NCBI GenBank assembly: GCA_000697455.1 | Contig: JNET01029555.1 | Span: 1-25,033 of the forward strand | From: Basidiobolus heterosporus B8920 | Lineage: Eukaryota; Basidiobolomycota; Basidiobolomycetes; Basidiobolales; Basidiobolaceae | Direction of reading: 5' to 3' | Length of the DNA: 25,033 nucleotides | Program-made: the position numbers and the translations under genes | Notes under the pieces: generated by a model | Seen by the model: the letters and a program-made list of their open reading frames with translations, nothing else | What the model was told of the DNA's origin: nothing | Database searches by the model: none | Shown: piece by piece, positions 1 through 9,494 of the stretch | Position numbering within the stretch: position 1 is the first letter of the stretch | Layout of the letters: every line of letters starts with the position of its first letter

Positions 1-2
1 TG

Positions 3-807
3 AACATCCCAAAGATTTCCAGCATAGCTCCACTTCCAGGATTGCTTTCAAACCCAGGGATAATAGTACCAACATCTTTAGTCAGCACTCCTCACATTCT
101 GGTCAAGCTAACTTATGAAGACATACAGAGGTATGTGATCAATTCATATTGGATTGGTACGTAGCATTAGTGCTTATTTCCTAATATTTCGTTAGAAAAC
201 GCCCAGGTTCAGTGGCTTCCTTATACGATGCGTTGGCGTTACAATGTACAACATGTGGGTTTCGTTATAAAAAAGATGAGGCTGGTAGAGCGAAACTGGA
301 TCAGCATCTCGATTGGCATTTTCGTCAGAATCGCCGATTGAAGGAGAAGGCGAAGAAAATTCAATCAAGAACCTGGTTTGTATCAGAAGAGGACTGGATC
401 CACTCACGGGAAAATCAAGCATCTTCTGTACAGACGCCAGCGTTCTTTGATCAGGAAAGCAGTAGTTCTCAACAGGAGAAAGATAATTCGGCTCTAAAAG
501 ATATGACCATCGTTGTGCCTAACGATCATCATGGCAAGCCATGCCCGGTCTGTAAGGAGAAATTTGTCAGCTTTTGGAGTGATTCTGAAGAGGAATGGAT
601 GTACAGGAATGCAGTGTTAATCGATGATATAGTCTACCACGCCACTTGCCATGCTGATGCACAAAAGGTAAAGGAAATTGCAACCCATAATAACCGAATA
701 CTTCTTACTAAACCGTTGTTTCTTTTATCAAGAATGAGCCATCGCCCGAAGAAGAAAACATTGAGGATATAAATGTGCCCAAGAAACGCAAGATAGATAC
801 GATATGA
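3..807 (+). CDS. PCF11: PCF11-like cleavage/polyadenylation factor, C-terminal part (5' end outside window)
   Basis: This is the C-terminal 224 residues of a PCF11-like subunit of cleavage factor IA, which couples RNA polymerase II termination to pre-mRNA 3'-end cleavage in the nucleus. Exons are <3-130, 196-667 and 733-807; both introns are 65 nt and the phases close. Before the first intron the frame reads LTYEDIQR, and after it comes LYDALALQCTTCGFRY, the start of the first zinc finger (C-x2-C ... HLDWHF). Next is RTWFVSEEDWI, matching the CLP1-binding segment that lies between the two zinc fingers in this family. The second finger is CPVCKEKF ... YHATC. The protein ends in a basic PKKRKID tail that could act as a nuclear localisation signal. 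The N-terminal CTD-interacting domain must lie left of the window. Identity is from remembered family motifs and I consider it firm. Confidence 0.9.
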
Positions 808-2187
808 TTTCAAACCAGCCATTCCAATTGATGGTGGTGTAATTATAAACGCGGTTTGACAGATACTTAAATCCATAAGCGCTAGAATGAATATTCATAT
901 GAAATGTCTTATATTTTTAACGCCCCTCTATCCTTAGTCCGCCATTCCATTTTTTACCACAGTACTTTTCAAACCACAAAAAACAAAAGAATGGCATCTT
1001 CAGATTTAATCAAATTCAATGCCTGTAAATAAATATAAGGCCGTCTAGAGAATTCCAATCTATTTTGCATTGCTCAAGCACTTTGATTTTATATGTGTAT
1101 ATGTAGGTATTGTAACAAAGTAATCGTATCTTTTTGCTACAAAAATCAATACCAATCATTCAAGTATTGGTGAGTAATAGGGTTCGGATGATGGTTTGCG
1201 TTGTTTGTTGTGTATAGAAATCCAAGAAACAGCGTTCCTATCGGATCTATCCTTATGGCTAGCATCGCCTTGTCTGTGAATTGTGAACCAAATGTATTTT
1301 ATTATAAACTGACTCTACTTACACGCTAGACCAATACTCACCATCCGTTTCGCTAGCTGTTTCCAACACAACATTAGGTTTAGTTTAACAAGACAAGCTC
1401 TCGCCTGGGGGCCCTGTTGATATGAACATTTATAATTCTCACCAGTATGTTTGTTCATTACGACCAATCACAGCGAGTTTCTTCGATCATTATTGCCAAG
1501 TTTTATGGTACAGATTGCTGAGCTATTCTTGCTGTAGGATTTACATCGTCAACTCTGGTAAAATCATGCACTGAGGTTGCGAAACTCGACCCGTGACCAA
1601 ATCAGTTATGATAGGCATCTCATGGCCATATTCAGATAGCTATCTTATTGCGTTGTGCCTGAGCATACAATCCAATCAAACAGGCAAGTTTTCACCTACC
1701 ACAAAGGCAAGTGGTCAATATCATCAGAAAGCTTATCTTCAACTCCTCTCGCTCTACAATTGCTGGTACTTTCATCAACCGTTTGAGCTAAACCAAGCAT
1801 AGCATAGCATATTCACGGCTCGGACCAAGTCTATTTCAAGCATCCACATACAATGGCTTTCAATACGCCTGTGCCATTTTGCCGTGCTGGTGAATCAGCT
1901 GATAGCAAATCTGGCGACTCATACTAGTCGACGTCACCAAGACCGATAGTCATGATTAATGAATGACGCTATGCAACTGCCACCAATAGTAATCGACCTC
2001 GAATATCAACACATACATGCACTTCTGATCTTATTAGTTCGGTCCTAAGTAGTAGCATTTCTAGTGATTCACTCGAGTCCTCCTTGTGCCACCAGATAGC
2101 TTGAAAAATTCATGCCAATTCCACGGAGACGAGCGTGAATCAATGATGGAATTTTACTTAATCTAAAATCTCACGTCATAATGAAAT

Positions 2188-2195
2188 CGAGGGAA
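2188..2195 (+). promoter_or_regulatory. CGAGGGAA element shared with the downstream paralogue
   Basis: CGAGGGAA lies 244 bases before the start of the first TMEM14-family gene. The same eight bases occur 115 bases before the second copy (3911-3918). The flanks are only loosely alike, so this may be a kept regulatory element or a remnant of the duplicated promoter. Confidence 0.35.
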
Positions 2196-2211
2196 TTTCT
2201 TTAATCAGATA

Positions 2212-2216
2212 CCCCT
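2212..2216 (+). promoter_or_regulatory. Possible stress-response element (CCCCT)
   Basis: CCCCT matches the core bound by Msn2/4-type zinc-finger activators in ascomycetes. The second paralogue has the inverted core AGGGG at 3852-3856. A five-base match is common by chance, so this is suggestive only because it recurs upstream of both copies. Confidence 0.2.
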
Positions 2217-2298
2217 TTTTTATACACACTTGAAAGATCAGATGAGGAGGGAACTGTTTCATACTATGAATTGTACAAACTCCTTGACTCTTCAATGC

Positions 2299-2305
2299 TA
2301 TATAA
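2299..2305 (+). promoter_or_regulatory. TATA box of the first TMEM14-family gene
   Basis: TATATAA lies about 127 bases before the ATG at 2432. The leader between them is rich in C and T, as is usual for strongly expressed fungal genes. The paralogue has a matching box at 3931. Confidence 0.5.
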
Positions 2306-2431
2306 TTCCCAGGTCCCCCACTCTATTTCTTCATAAATATCCCTTCTTTGGCACTTGCAATAAGATATTCATCTCCTTCTGGTCTAATCACCCACTTCAT
2401 AAAACCACCAACCAATCTATATTAAGCACAC

Positions 2432-3154
2432 ATGTCTGAAGCTCGCAAGAACACCCACCAAGCTGCTGAGAAGGTATCCAAAGCCTACGATGAGACAACA
2501 GACAAACTTCCAGAATCCTCTGAGGTTCGTAGCAAAGCTCATAACGTTGCAAGTAAAGCCGCGGACACATGGGAGAATTTAAGCTCCGAAGCTCAAGATG
2601 CCAAAAAGAAGGCTGCTGAAGAATGGGAGCATGTCAAGGACCAGCTCCCTTCCCAAGAAGAAATCCAACGCAAGGCCCAATATGCAGCAGGTAAACTCCA
2701 AGAGGGATGGGAGGCTTTTGAAGATGAGGCTGCATTTATTGGTAAGAAGGCTGGTGGAGCAGTCGAGCGTGTTGGGTCTCCGATTGCTGCCTACTTCTCT
2801 AATACTGATCCTCTGCGCCAGTGGTTGATGTCAGGCCTGTGCCTTGGCGCCTCTGGCTACGCATTCTCATACTTACGAAACTCTAATGCTGGCTGGTTAG
2901 CTGCTGGTATTGGTGCATTATATGCTTACGGAGCTAACTTGATTGGTCTTGCAGATTACCAACTTGGGTATGATCTTACCTCTGCTGCTTCCATCGGTGT
3001 TATTGCTTTATCAGGCCGTAAGGCTTTCAATACTAATGAGGGCTTTTCTGTAATTCTTGCCATCCTTGGCGGTATTACTGGGTTAACCAACATTACCAAA
3101 GCGTACCAGATCCGCTACGGTAAGTATCAAAGACGTACTGTGAAGCGTTACTAA
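2432..3154 (+). CDS. TMEM14-family membrane protein with apolipoprotein-like N-terminus (copy 1)
   Basis: A 240-residue protein from a single exon. Residues 1-110 are charged, Ala/Lys/Glu-rich amphipathic helix of the apolipoprotein or LEA type with repeated KAADTWENL, AAEEWEHVKD and KLQEGWEAFEDEA units. Residues 127-225 form a compact four-helix membrane domain rich in Gly and Ala (LCLGASGYAFSYL, AGWLAAGIGALYAYG, SAASIGVIALSGRKAF, VILAILGGITGLTNITKAY), which fits the TMEM14/UPF0136 fold. In known members this family moves small hydrophobic molecules: human TMEM14C acts in porphyrin transport in mitochondria and plant FAX proteins export fatty acids from plastids. The tail RYGKYQRRTVKRY is basic. 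I see no classical signal peptide or mitochondrial presequence. The start at 2432 is the first ATG of the frame and aligns with that of copy 2. Family call is firm; substrate and membrane are unknown. Confidence 0.85.
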   Translation: MSEARKNTHQAAEKVSKAYDETTDKLPESSEVRSKAHNVASKAADTWENLSSEAQDAKKKAAEEWEHVKDQLPSQEEIQRKAQYAAGKLQEGWEAFEDEAAFIGKKAGGAVERVGSPIAAYFSNTDPLRQWLMSGLCLGASGYAFSYLRNSNAGWLAAGIGALYAYGANLIGLADYQLGYDLTSAASIGVIALSGRKAFNTNEGFSVILAILGGITGLTNITKAYQIRYGKYQRRTVKRY

Positions 3155-4025
3155 ACACCGAGCTCGACCACTTTCCTGTATCCCTTTATACATATCACTT
3201 GGGTGCCTATTGAATAGATTCAGAAACTTGGAGTAAATGACAAGCCTAGTTGTGCTATTCTTGAACATGTTTATATTTCCTCACTCATGCGAATCTGAGA
3301 AAATAAAATTCAACGTTTTATTAATATATTCTTTTAAATTTCAATGAACGATTCAATACTTTTCTCTAAAAGAATTCAAGCAAGTCATAGTCTGTCTAGG
3401 GAGTTTTATGAGCAATCTTGGTTATGATGCTTATACTAACCAGACCTCTTTTGCCTAGAGTTGACCGCTAGAGACCGGTCGGGGAGCTCAACTTCCAAAT
3501 CGGTTTAGTCAATCTTGTGACTGAGATCATTGTAGTAGTCATCTTTCTTGTGTAATTCTACGGGTACTAACGGTAAATATCCATTCATTTTGGGATATGA
3601 CATATGTTTGATCTCTAAAATAAAAAACGCATCGTCATCTTAATTTGACTAGATGATTAAGTTTTTGCCGACGTCATCTGGCTGACACTGGGGGGATCAA
3701 ATTATAGATTTCGTGTTCCCCACAATAAACTAATCATATACACGACCACATTTCCAGGATATATTACTAAATAATTTGAAATATCTAGTAGCACCAATCA
3801 TGCCATGATATCAGGGATAACTTAGCGTACGTAGTGATTTCGCATGAGGAAAGGGGAAAAATTACTGCTGGTTTCAAAATAAGTTATGGACCATGCTTTA
3901 TAAACTAACCCGAGGGAAATGGCTTGAAACTATATATTCTCTTAATTCCCTAAGAGAGCAATCATCTTTAGAAATCATTTCCCAGTCCATCGGTACCCCA
4001 CTCTTTACAATTTACCTTAGTAACC
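3155..4025. other. Spacer between the tandem TMEM14-family genes
   Basis: This 871-base spacer carries the 3' UTR of copy 1 (AATAAAA near 3302) and the promoter of copy 2. I see no open frame of interest and no clear remnant of a third copy. GACGTCAT near 3670 resembles a CRE/ATF-type site. CGAGGGAA recurs at 3911-3918 and AGGGG at 3852-3856. Confidence 0.6.
3931..3937 (+). promoter_or_regulatory. TATA box of the second TMEM14-family gene
   Basis: TATATAT lies about 95 bases before the ATG at 4026, just downstream of the shared CGAGGGAA element, and is followed by a C/T-rich leader like that of copy 1. Confidence 0.5.
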
Positions 4026-4775
4026 ATGCCATCTGACGCCCGTAGAAATGCTCACCAAGCTGCTGATAAGTTTACTGAAGCCTATGATGGTGCTACCGAT
4101 AAGCTTCCTGATACATCAGCTGTTCGCGAAAATGCTCGTTATGCCGCTGACCGTGCTGCTGATGCCTGGGAGTCTTTGAGTACCGAAGCACAGAATGCAC
4201 GCCGTAAAGCAGGGCAAGCTGCCGATCGTGCGGCAGCAGAGTGGGAGAACGTTAAGGAACAGTTACCATCACAGGAAGAGATTAAGCGTAAAGCCGATTA
4301 TGCAGCTGGCAAGCTCCAAGAAGGCTTAGAAGTTTTTGAAAATGAAGCTTCATATTACGCAAAAAAAGCTGGTGGTGCCGTCGAACGGGTTGGCGCACCT
4401 ATAGCTTCGTATTTTTCGAACACCGATCCGCTACGCCAGTGGTTAATGGCTGGCCTATGTGTCGGTGCCTCTGGCTATGCTTTCTCTTACCTTCGCAATA
4501 CCAATGCTGGGTGGTTTGCCGCTAGTGTTGGAGCATTGTACGCATATGGTGGTCATTTAATTGGTCATGGTGATTATCAACTTGGATATGACGTTTCATC
4601 TGCTGCTTCCATCGGTGTCATTGCCTTGTCTACACGTAAAGCATTTGCCCACAGCGAAGGGTATTCAGTAATTCTAGCTGCTTTAGGTGGAGTCACTGGT
4701 GTGACCAATATCACCAAAGCTTATCAGCTTCGTTACGGTAGATATAGCGCCAGACGCCCTGCAAGACGTTATTAA
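4026..4775 (+). CDS. TMEM14-family membrane protein with apolipoprotein-like N-terminus (copy 2)
   Basis: A 249-residue intronless paralogue of the gene at 2432-3154, in the same orientation 871 bases downstream. From the motif KKAGGAVERVG to the end the two proteins are about 80 percent identical by eye; the helical N-terminus is less alike but has the same layout. Copy 2 carries about seven extra residues in the helical arm (AGQAADR around residues 62-70), which adds roughly two helical turns. The membrane domain spans about residues 136-234 with four Gly/Ala-rich helices, again fitting TMEM14. The C-terminus RYSARRPARRY is strongly basic. DNA identity has decayed at third positions while the protein is kept, so both copies look functional and the duplication is not recent. 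Substrate and membrane are unknown. Confidence 0.85.
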   Translation: MPSDARRNAHQAADKFTEAYDGATDKLPDTSAVRENARYAADRAADAWESLSTEAQNARRKAGQAADRAAAEWENVKEQLPSQEEIKRKADYAAGKLQEGLEVFENEASYYAKKAGGAVERVGAPIASYFSNTDPLRQWLMAGLCVGASGYAFSYLRNTNAGWFAASVGALYAYGGHLIGHGDYQLGYDVSSAASIGVIALSTRKAFAHSEGYSVILAALGGVTGVTNITKAYQLRYGRYSARRPARRY

Positions 4776-5229
4776 ATATGTACTTCCTTTTTTCGGACTA
4801 TACTATTTATCTCCATTTCCTTGTAGAAATAGTATCAAGTGAACCTATGATAATGAGCATATCTTAAACATTCACTTGTTTCATTTCGTGATGCTCAGAC
4901 ATGTTTTTCGTAAATACTGTTTATATGCTAATAAATACCTGGCATCTAAAAACCACACACGCAGTATTGAAGGCTAACGACGTTATCGCTATATAAATTG
5001 CTGAAGAATTAGAGGATAATCAGGCGAAGATGGTACAGACCACTTGTGCATTGTGATTGCTTGGCCGAACTTCAACTCCCATAAATACTCCAAAGATCTT
5101 ATGACAGTATGGTGAATTTTTAGAGGTATTCAGATGATGCCATACAATATGCTTTACTTTAATTATGGCTTACGGTGCCACATGCAGGTAAGTATACAAT
5201 ATATTGCATTCATCTAGAGCTCATTTAGC
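4776..5229. other. Convergent intergenic region
   Basis: This holds the 3' ends of the second TMEM14-family gene (AATAAA near 4931) and of the omega-amidase gene on the other strand. I see no additional gene. Confidence 0.6.
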
Positions 5230-6633
5230 TTAAAAGCCCTCACTGACGTCTTTGTAGATGTCGAATCGACGCTGGGTATATATAGGGATACCCTGTCTAA
5301 CTTCCTTCAGATATTCGGTATCTAACAATAATTTATGAATGAGAACCTTTGACTACTTGTGTATGGAGCAAAATTCACTATACCAATATCACCATAGACT
5401 ATGGTAGGTTCATGCTCTGTTGTAGCGATCACCTCACCATTAGGATTGACAATAGTCGAGTGCCCCCAAGCATGGTACGATGCGGTGGTATCCCGGGCTG
5501 GGGAGCATGCAGCAACGTAAAACTTGTGAAGAGTAAAATGGCGATTTAGTTTGTAAAAGTGGATGAACAATCAGATCAACGTATAATACCTGGTTATCAA
5601 TGGCTCTGAGAATATCACAAGTACGATTAGTGACTTTTCTACCTGTAACAATCTAGTTTAAATACTTACCTTGCTCTCTGAAGTAATTCCCAATGAAGTG
5701 GTCCAGTAGTCATGTTGAAAGCACCGGGGTAAATCATAGCAATACAGCCTACAAAGAAGTTAGACAAATGCCATTGTTCAATCCTTTTTGAAACTACCTT
5801 TTCTGGCTGCTATCATAGCAAGTTCTGGGAATCGGATATCGTAACATATGCCAACGCCAATTTTCCCGTATTCTACATAACAATTCGATAAGAGCTCTAC
5901 AACTTGAATCCATAATGTTGTTCCTTTTTACCAGTTTCAAAGTAAGTAACTTGATTTCCAGGACTTAAAATTTCGCTTTCCTGTAGAGTATTTAATTACA
6001 ACCGAGAACAAAAAAGAAGTGTTTTGTATCTTACTTGGAAGCGGATCTTTCCAGGAACATCGATGTCAAAAAGATGAACTTTACGATGCGTAGCAATAAG
6101 TTCACCCTGTGGGTTATATACGGTACAAGTGTTGTAAAATTTATCCGAACTCGTTTCCTTTTCGGGGATAGAGCCTTTAAGCGTTCATAAAAACACGTTA
6201 GCAATGTCTCTTAGGATACTACTGTTCAGGATCTCATTGTACCAGCAATCAAATAAACCCCTGCGTCCTATAGCTATTCAGTTAGTATGCCTCAAAAAGA
6301 GATATCCGGCCAAAAAACAAAAGTATACTTTAGCGATTTCTCTTAATGCCTTGACTGAATCACCTTCAGGAATATACTCCGCATATTGTGGGAAGAAGTT
6401 GGTACCGTAAGGGGAATTAAAACATTCCTATATGGAAGTTGAAACATAAGCACGAAATAGGTAAAGTCTAAAAGTATCTGTGAGCCACTTGACTAACTGA
6501 CCGGCAGTACAACTATCTTGGCTCCGTTTTTGGAAGCAAGTAGCACTTGTTCCCGAGCATTACGAAGATTTTCTTCTGTTACTTCGGTGACATGAAGTTG
6601 AATCAAAGCGAGTTTAAAAGTGGTTTTCGACAT
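5230..6633 (-). CDS. NIT2: Omega-amidase, Nit2-type carbon-nitrogen hydrolase
   Basis: This nitrilase-superfamily amidase hydrolyses 2-oxoglutaramate and 2-oxosuccinamate to 2-oxoglutarate or oxaloacetate plus ammonia, clearing the keto-amides made when glutamine and asparagine are transaminated. Ten exons give 281 residues (human NIT2 has 276): 6502-6633, 6329-6427, 6243-6267, 6035-6174, 5932-5980, 5798-5872, 5670-5748, 5590-5605, 5384-5522, 5230-5321. All nine introns are 49-74 nt and phases close. The catalytic triad is visible: Glu45 in [10 protein letters not shown], Lys117 in [14 protein letters not shown] and Cys158 in [12 protein letters not shown]. Further family signatures are [17 protein letters not shown] and [16 protein letters not shown]. 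The start follows a plain leader about 45 bases below a TATA-like sequence. No targeting signal is seen, so it is probably cytosolic. The yeast counterpart is called NIT3. Confidence 0.95.
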
Positions 6634-6677
6634 AAGTACTTAGGGACAAGAGAGTAAAGAAGATGTGGGAGTGAGAG

Positions 6678-6685
6678 TATATAGT
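6678..6685 (-). promoter_or_regulatory. TATA box of the omega-amidase gene
   Basis: On the minus strand this reads CTATATAC-like sequence about 45 bases before the ATG at 6633, followed by a short C/T-rich leader. Position and context fit a core promoter. Confidence 0.4.
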
Positions 6686-7121
6686 ATATGATGAAAGATG
6701 GAGCCGTATGAATATCGTTGATAATCTAAATTTTGGGGACAGGTGATTAATATTTAGGAATTTGTGCACAGGATCCGGAAGAAATAAGCCACAATTTACT
6801 CAAAATGTCAGCCACTATGAATTGACTAATGAATGGATTTTCACATTTGATTTAGTTGCATTGCTCAAGTTTGATGAGAGAATGCCGATATTCAAGGCAA
6901 GGAAGTGTAAGTTTGGAAAATCATTATATTGCCGTTTGTAAATTGTCTTGATTAGAATCGTGAGTCTGAAATAGGTAGATACTTTTGAAATCATTGAAGT
7001 TGGGAATACGCACTACGCCGGATACCCGGCACTGTGCCCAAGAAGCTATTATCTAAAATTGGCCATGTGATTTTTTGGCCACTGTACACTTTGTCTTTGT
7101 GCCGCTAAAGTATGTTTCCAC
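6686..7121. other. Intergenic region between PPR gene and omega-amidase gene
   Basis: Both flanking genes run on the minus strand, so this stretch holds the 3' UTR of the PPR gene and the upstream promoter of the omega-amidase. I see no gene in it. Confidence 0.6.
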
Positions 7122-9494
7122 TCAGGCAGGTAAATGCTGCTTCCACGAATCTGAGAAAGTGCTAAACAGATCGGGTGTATTTGCTTTGAACAGCTCTAGT
7201 AGCTCTCTTGTACGTGGGTGGTTATTAGCCAAGAATGGCATGACCACAGTTCTAGCTGTCTTGATATCTGGTGTCATGCCCGATTCTAGGAAAACTTTGA
7301 ACTCTTCAATGGTGAAACAGAAATCCTTGTGTCTTAGTAAAGCTTCAAAATATGTGTTCCAGTTGTTGAGAGTGAGTGGATACCTCCTCACCATGGTCCA
7401 GGTACTCTTAACGTCAGACAAGCTAGAATTGAACCCTGCAGAATCCAAGATAATTGAAATCAACGGGGCAAGATCGCGGTTCAACCTGGGCTCTTCCTCA
7501 ACTTGCTTAAACATGGTTTTCACCATATCGTGCAGCCCAAGATGGTTGTATGTGTTCATGACTACCGAATAAGTGGGCAGAGTGGGCAATAAATCCTTCG
7601 TGTGACACAAATCTTGGTATTTAACCAACACTTCATGGTACTTTTCCATGTTGAAAAGCCCGGTCATGATTACATTCCATGTTTCGGTACTTGGTTTAAT
7701 GCGATATCGCCGAAATTCATCCATGATTTTATCAATTTGGCTAGTACTCTTCATGCACAGGCTGTATTCTAATTTCATGTTCATTGTGACAGTATCCGGT
7801 GTGAGTTTTTTGTTCTGGATCAAATGTAGCGTCTTTCGAAAGCTTCTATACTGTTTTTCGTCCAGATACTTCCTAAGGATAAGGTTGTATGTACGAATAT
7901 CTGGCGGTATGTTTTGCTGTTCCAGCTGTGCCCAGATTTCATCTATTATGCTAGTGGCAAGCGAGTCATGGATGGAACAACTAAGTAGAGTATTATATGG
8001 ATTAATGGATAGCTGTGATGCCTCCTTGGATTGGTAAACTTTCTCAAGCTGCGATAGAGCGAACTTGACTCCATTGGTCATTGCGTGAAATTGGGTCATA
8101 ATATTTAACGTTATGGAGTCTGTTCTGACGCCCTGCTTGAGCATCTCTTCGTATATTCTCTCCACACCAGCAAAATCCTCTAATTTGACCAGCCCATTAA
8201 GTAGAGTGTTGAATGTTGCGGTGTCCAGCGCCAACTTCCGTTTCTTCATATACTCATACAGTTCCAACGCCCCCTTAACATCCGTCTGCTTGAGATGCGA
8301 ATTCAGTAAGATGTTGTAAGTAACGATGTCAACTAATTTCGTGTCCCTGATGCCGTGGAAAATTTCCATGATCTCAGGAAATCGGTGATTCTTGAGGAGT
8401 GTGTTTAGGGTAGTATTGAGCCATTTGGTATCCAGAAAAGTCTCGAGGTGTTTCATCTCCTGAAAAATACTAACCACCTTAGCATACTCTCTGTGAAAGA
8501 GATGCGCGTTAGCAAAGGTTTTGTATGTTATTGAGTTGGGCTGGACTCCAGACTGAATCATTTCTTCCCAAAGTTGGTCTACTCTTTGCAAAGAGACCTT
8601 CGAGTAAGCATGTATTAGAGAAGTGTATGTGTAGACATCGGGTTTACGCTTAGACCGCTTCATTATGTCTAGCCATTCATCTGCCTTACTAAAGTGACCA
8701 TTATTCAAATACCCTTGAATGACAACTGTATACGTTACTGCCGACGGCTTAAGTTGAAGCTTAGGTATCTGATTGAACCAGTGTAAGGCGCTCTCAATAT
8801 TACGCTCTCTAAAATACCCACTGATTAAAGTATCGACTAGTATAATATTCAAAGGAAGGTTGCGCTCTTTCATTTCTTCAAGCAATTGCTCAGCTACATC
8901 CATCCGTTTCGATTTGCTTGCTTGATTCAACAATATGGCGTAAGTAGAAGTCGAAGTACTTGCACCAGCCTCCAACATCTCATCTTTCAGAGCAAGTCCA
9001 GAGTCTAAGCCATTCTGCTCTACCAAACGTTTCAAGACAGAGGTAAATTCCGAGGTAACAGGATAGTTGAGATGCGCCATTTCTAAGAGCATTTTCCTTC
9101 CTTCGGAAAGTTTGTTGAGCCTGACATGGTGTTCCACTATTTGTGAGTACATGTTCAAACTAGGTACACCGCCTAGTTTCTTGAATGTCTCGAAATATTT
9201 TCGAAACAACTGTTCGTCCTTACTCTTTAGCGTAGTTGCAATGAGGTTTCCCCAAGAAGCCAGGTTATCGTTAGGCTTTGCCAACAAAAGTTCGGTGAAT
9301 TGCTGGCCATCTTGACTTGATGGATTAAGCCTATTCTGGTTCTCGCTTTTCCATACCGTACTCTCCTTTGGACTAAGGATGATTTTTGATCCAGTAGTCG
9401 CGAATCTCCTGCAGCGGAGCAGATAGATTTTATTCCCAGAGGTGTTACAAGTGGTTCGGGTAAAGCATAATACAGAATAGGCCCGAGAAAACAT
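7122..9494 (-). CDS. Mitochondrial pentatricopeptide-repeat (PPR) protein
   Basis: A single-exon gene for 790 residues. The first ~35 residues are rich in Arg, Ser and Thr with no acidic residue (R4, R13, R27, R29, R30), a typical mitochondrial presequence. PPR helix pairs of about 35 residues are clear at roughly 183-217, 218-252, 253-287, 288-322, 391-425 and 426-461, for example VTYTVVIQGYLNNGHFSKAD and VTYNILLNSHLKQTDVKGAL. Further degenerate units run to about residue 720. They are P-type repeats, the kind that bind single-stranded RNA base by base. Such proteins in fungal mitochondria stabilise, process or help translate particular transcripts. I cannot name the RNA target or a specific yeast orthologue. 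No catalytic domain is visible. Lack of introns contrasts with the neighbours on both sides. Confidence 0.92.
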   Translation of the reverse strand: MFSRAYSVLCFTRTTCNTSGNKIYLLRCRRFATTGSKIILSPKESTVWKSENQNRLNPSSQDGQQFTELLLAKPNDNLASWGNLIATTLKSKDEQLFRKYFETFKKLGGVPSLNMYSQIVEHHVRLNKLSEGRKMLLEMAHLNYPVTSEFTSVLKRLVEQNGLDSGLALKDEMLEAGASTSTSTYAILLNQASKSKRMDVAEQLLEEMKERNLPLNIILVDTLISGYFRERNIESALHWFNQIPKLQLKPSAVTYTVVIQGYLNNGHFSKADEWLDIMKRSKRKPDVYTYTSLIHAYSKVSLQRVDQLWEEMIQSGVQPNSITYKTFANAHLFHREYAKVVSIFQEMKHLETFLDTKWLNTTLNTLLKNHRFPEIMEIFHGIRDTKLVDIVTYNILLNSHLKQTDVKGALELYEYMKKRKLALDTATFNTLLNGLVKLEDFAGVERIYEEMLKQGVRTDSITLNIMTQFHAMTNGVKFALSQLEKVYQSKEASQLSINPYNTLLSCSIHDSLATSIIDEIWAQLEQQNIPPDIRTYNLILRKYLDEKQYRSFRKTLHLIQNKKLTPDTVTMNMKLEYSLCMKSTSQIDKIMDEFRRYRIKPSTETWNVIMTGLFNMEKYHEVLVKYQDLCHTKDLLPTLPTYSVVMNTYNHLGLHDMVKTMFKQVEEEPRLNRDLAPLISIILDSAGFNSSLSDVKSTWTMVRRYPLTLNNWNTYFEALLRHKDFCFTIEEFKVFLESGMTPDIKTARTVVMPFLANNHPRTRELLELFKANTPDLFSTFSDSWKQHLPA

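Larger units (their letters stand above)
808..2431. other. Intergenic region, no supported gene
   Basis: This holds the 3' UTR of the PCF11-like gene (AATAAA-type signal within AAATAAATATAAGG near 1026-1039) and the promoter of the first TMEM14-family gene. No open frame here looks like a protein. On the minus strand a 41-codon open stretch (about 1148-1275) follows a donor/acceptor-like pair, GTGAGT near 1340 and CACAG near 1276. I cannot connect it to a believable upstream exon, so it is left uncalled. A short GCATA iteration sits near 1795-1810. Confidence 0.6.

Noticed and set aside
1148-1345. Minus-strand stretch with donor- and acceptor-like ends and a 41-codon open frame (DKAMLAIRIDPIGTLFLGF).
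   Set aside because: No believable upstream exon or start codon joins it, and an open run of this length is common by chance.
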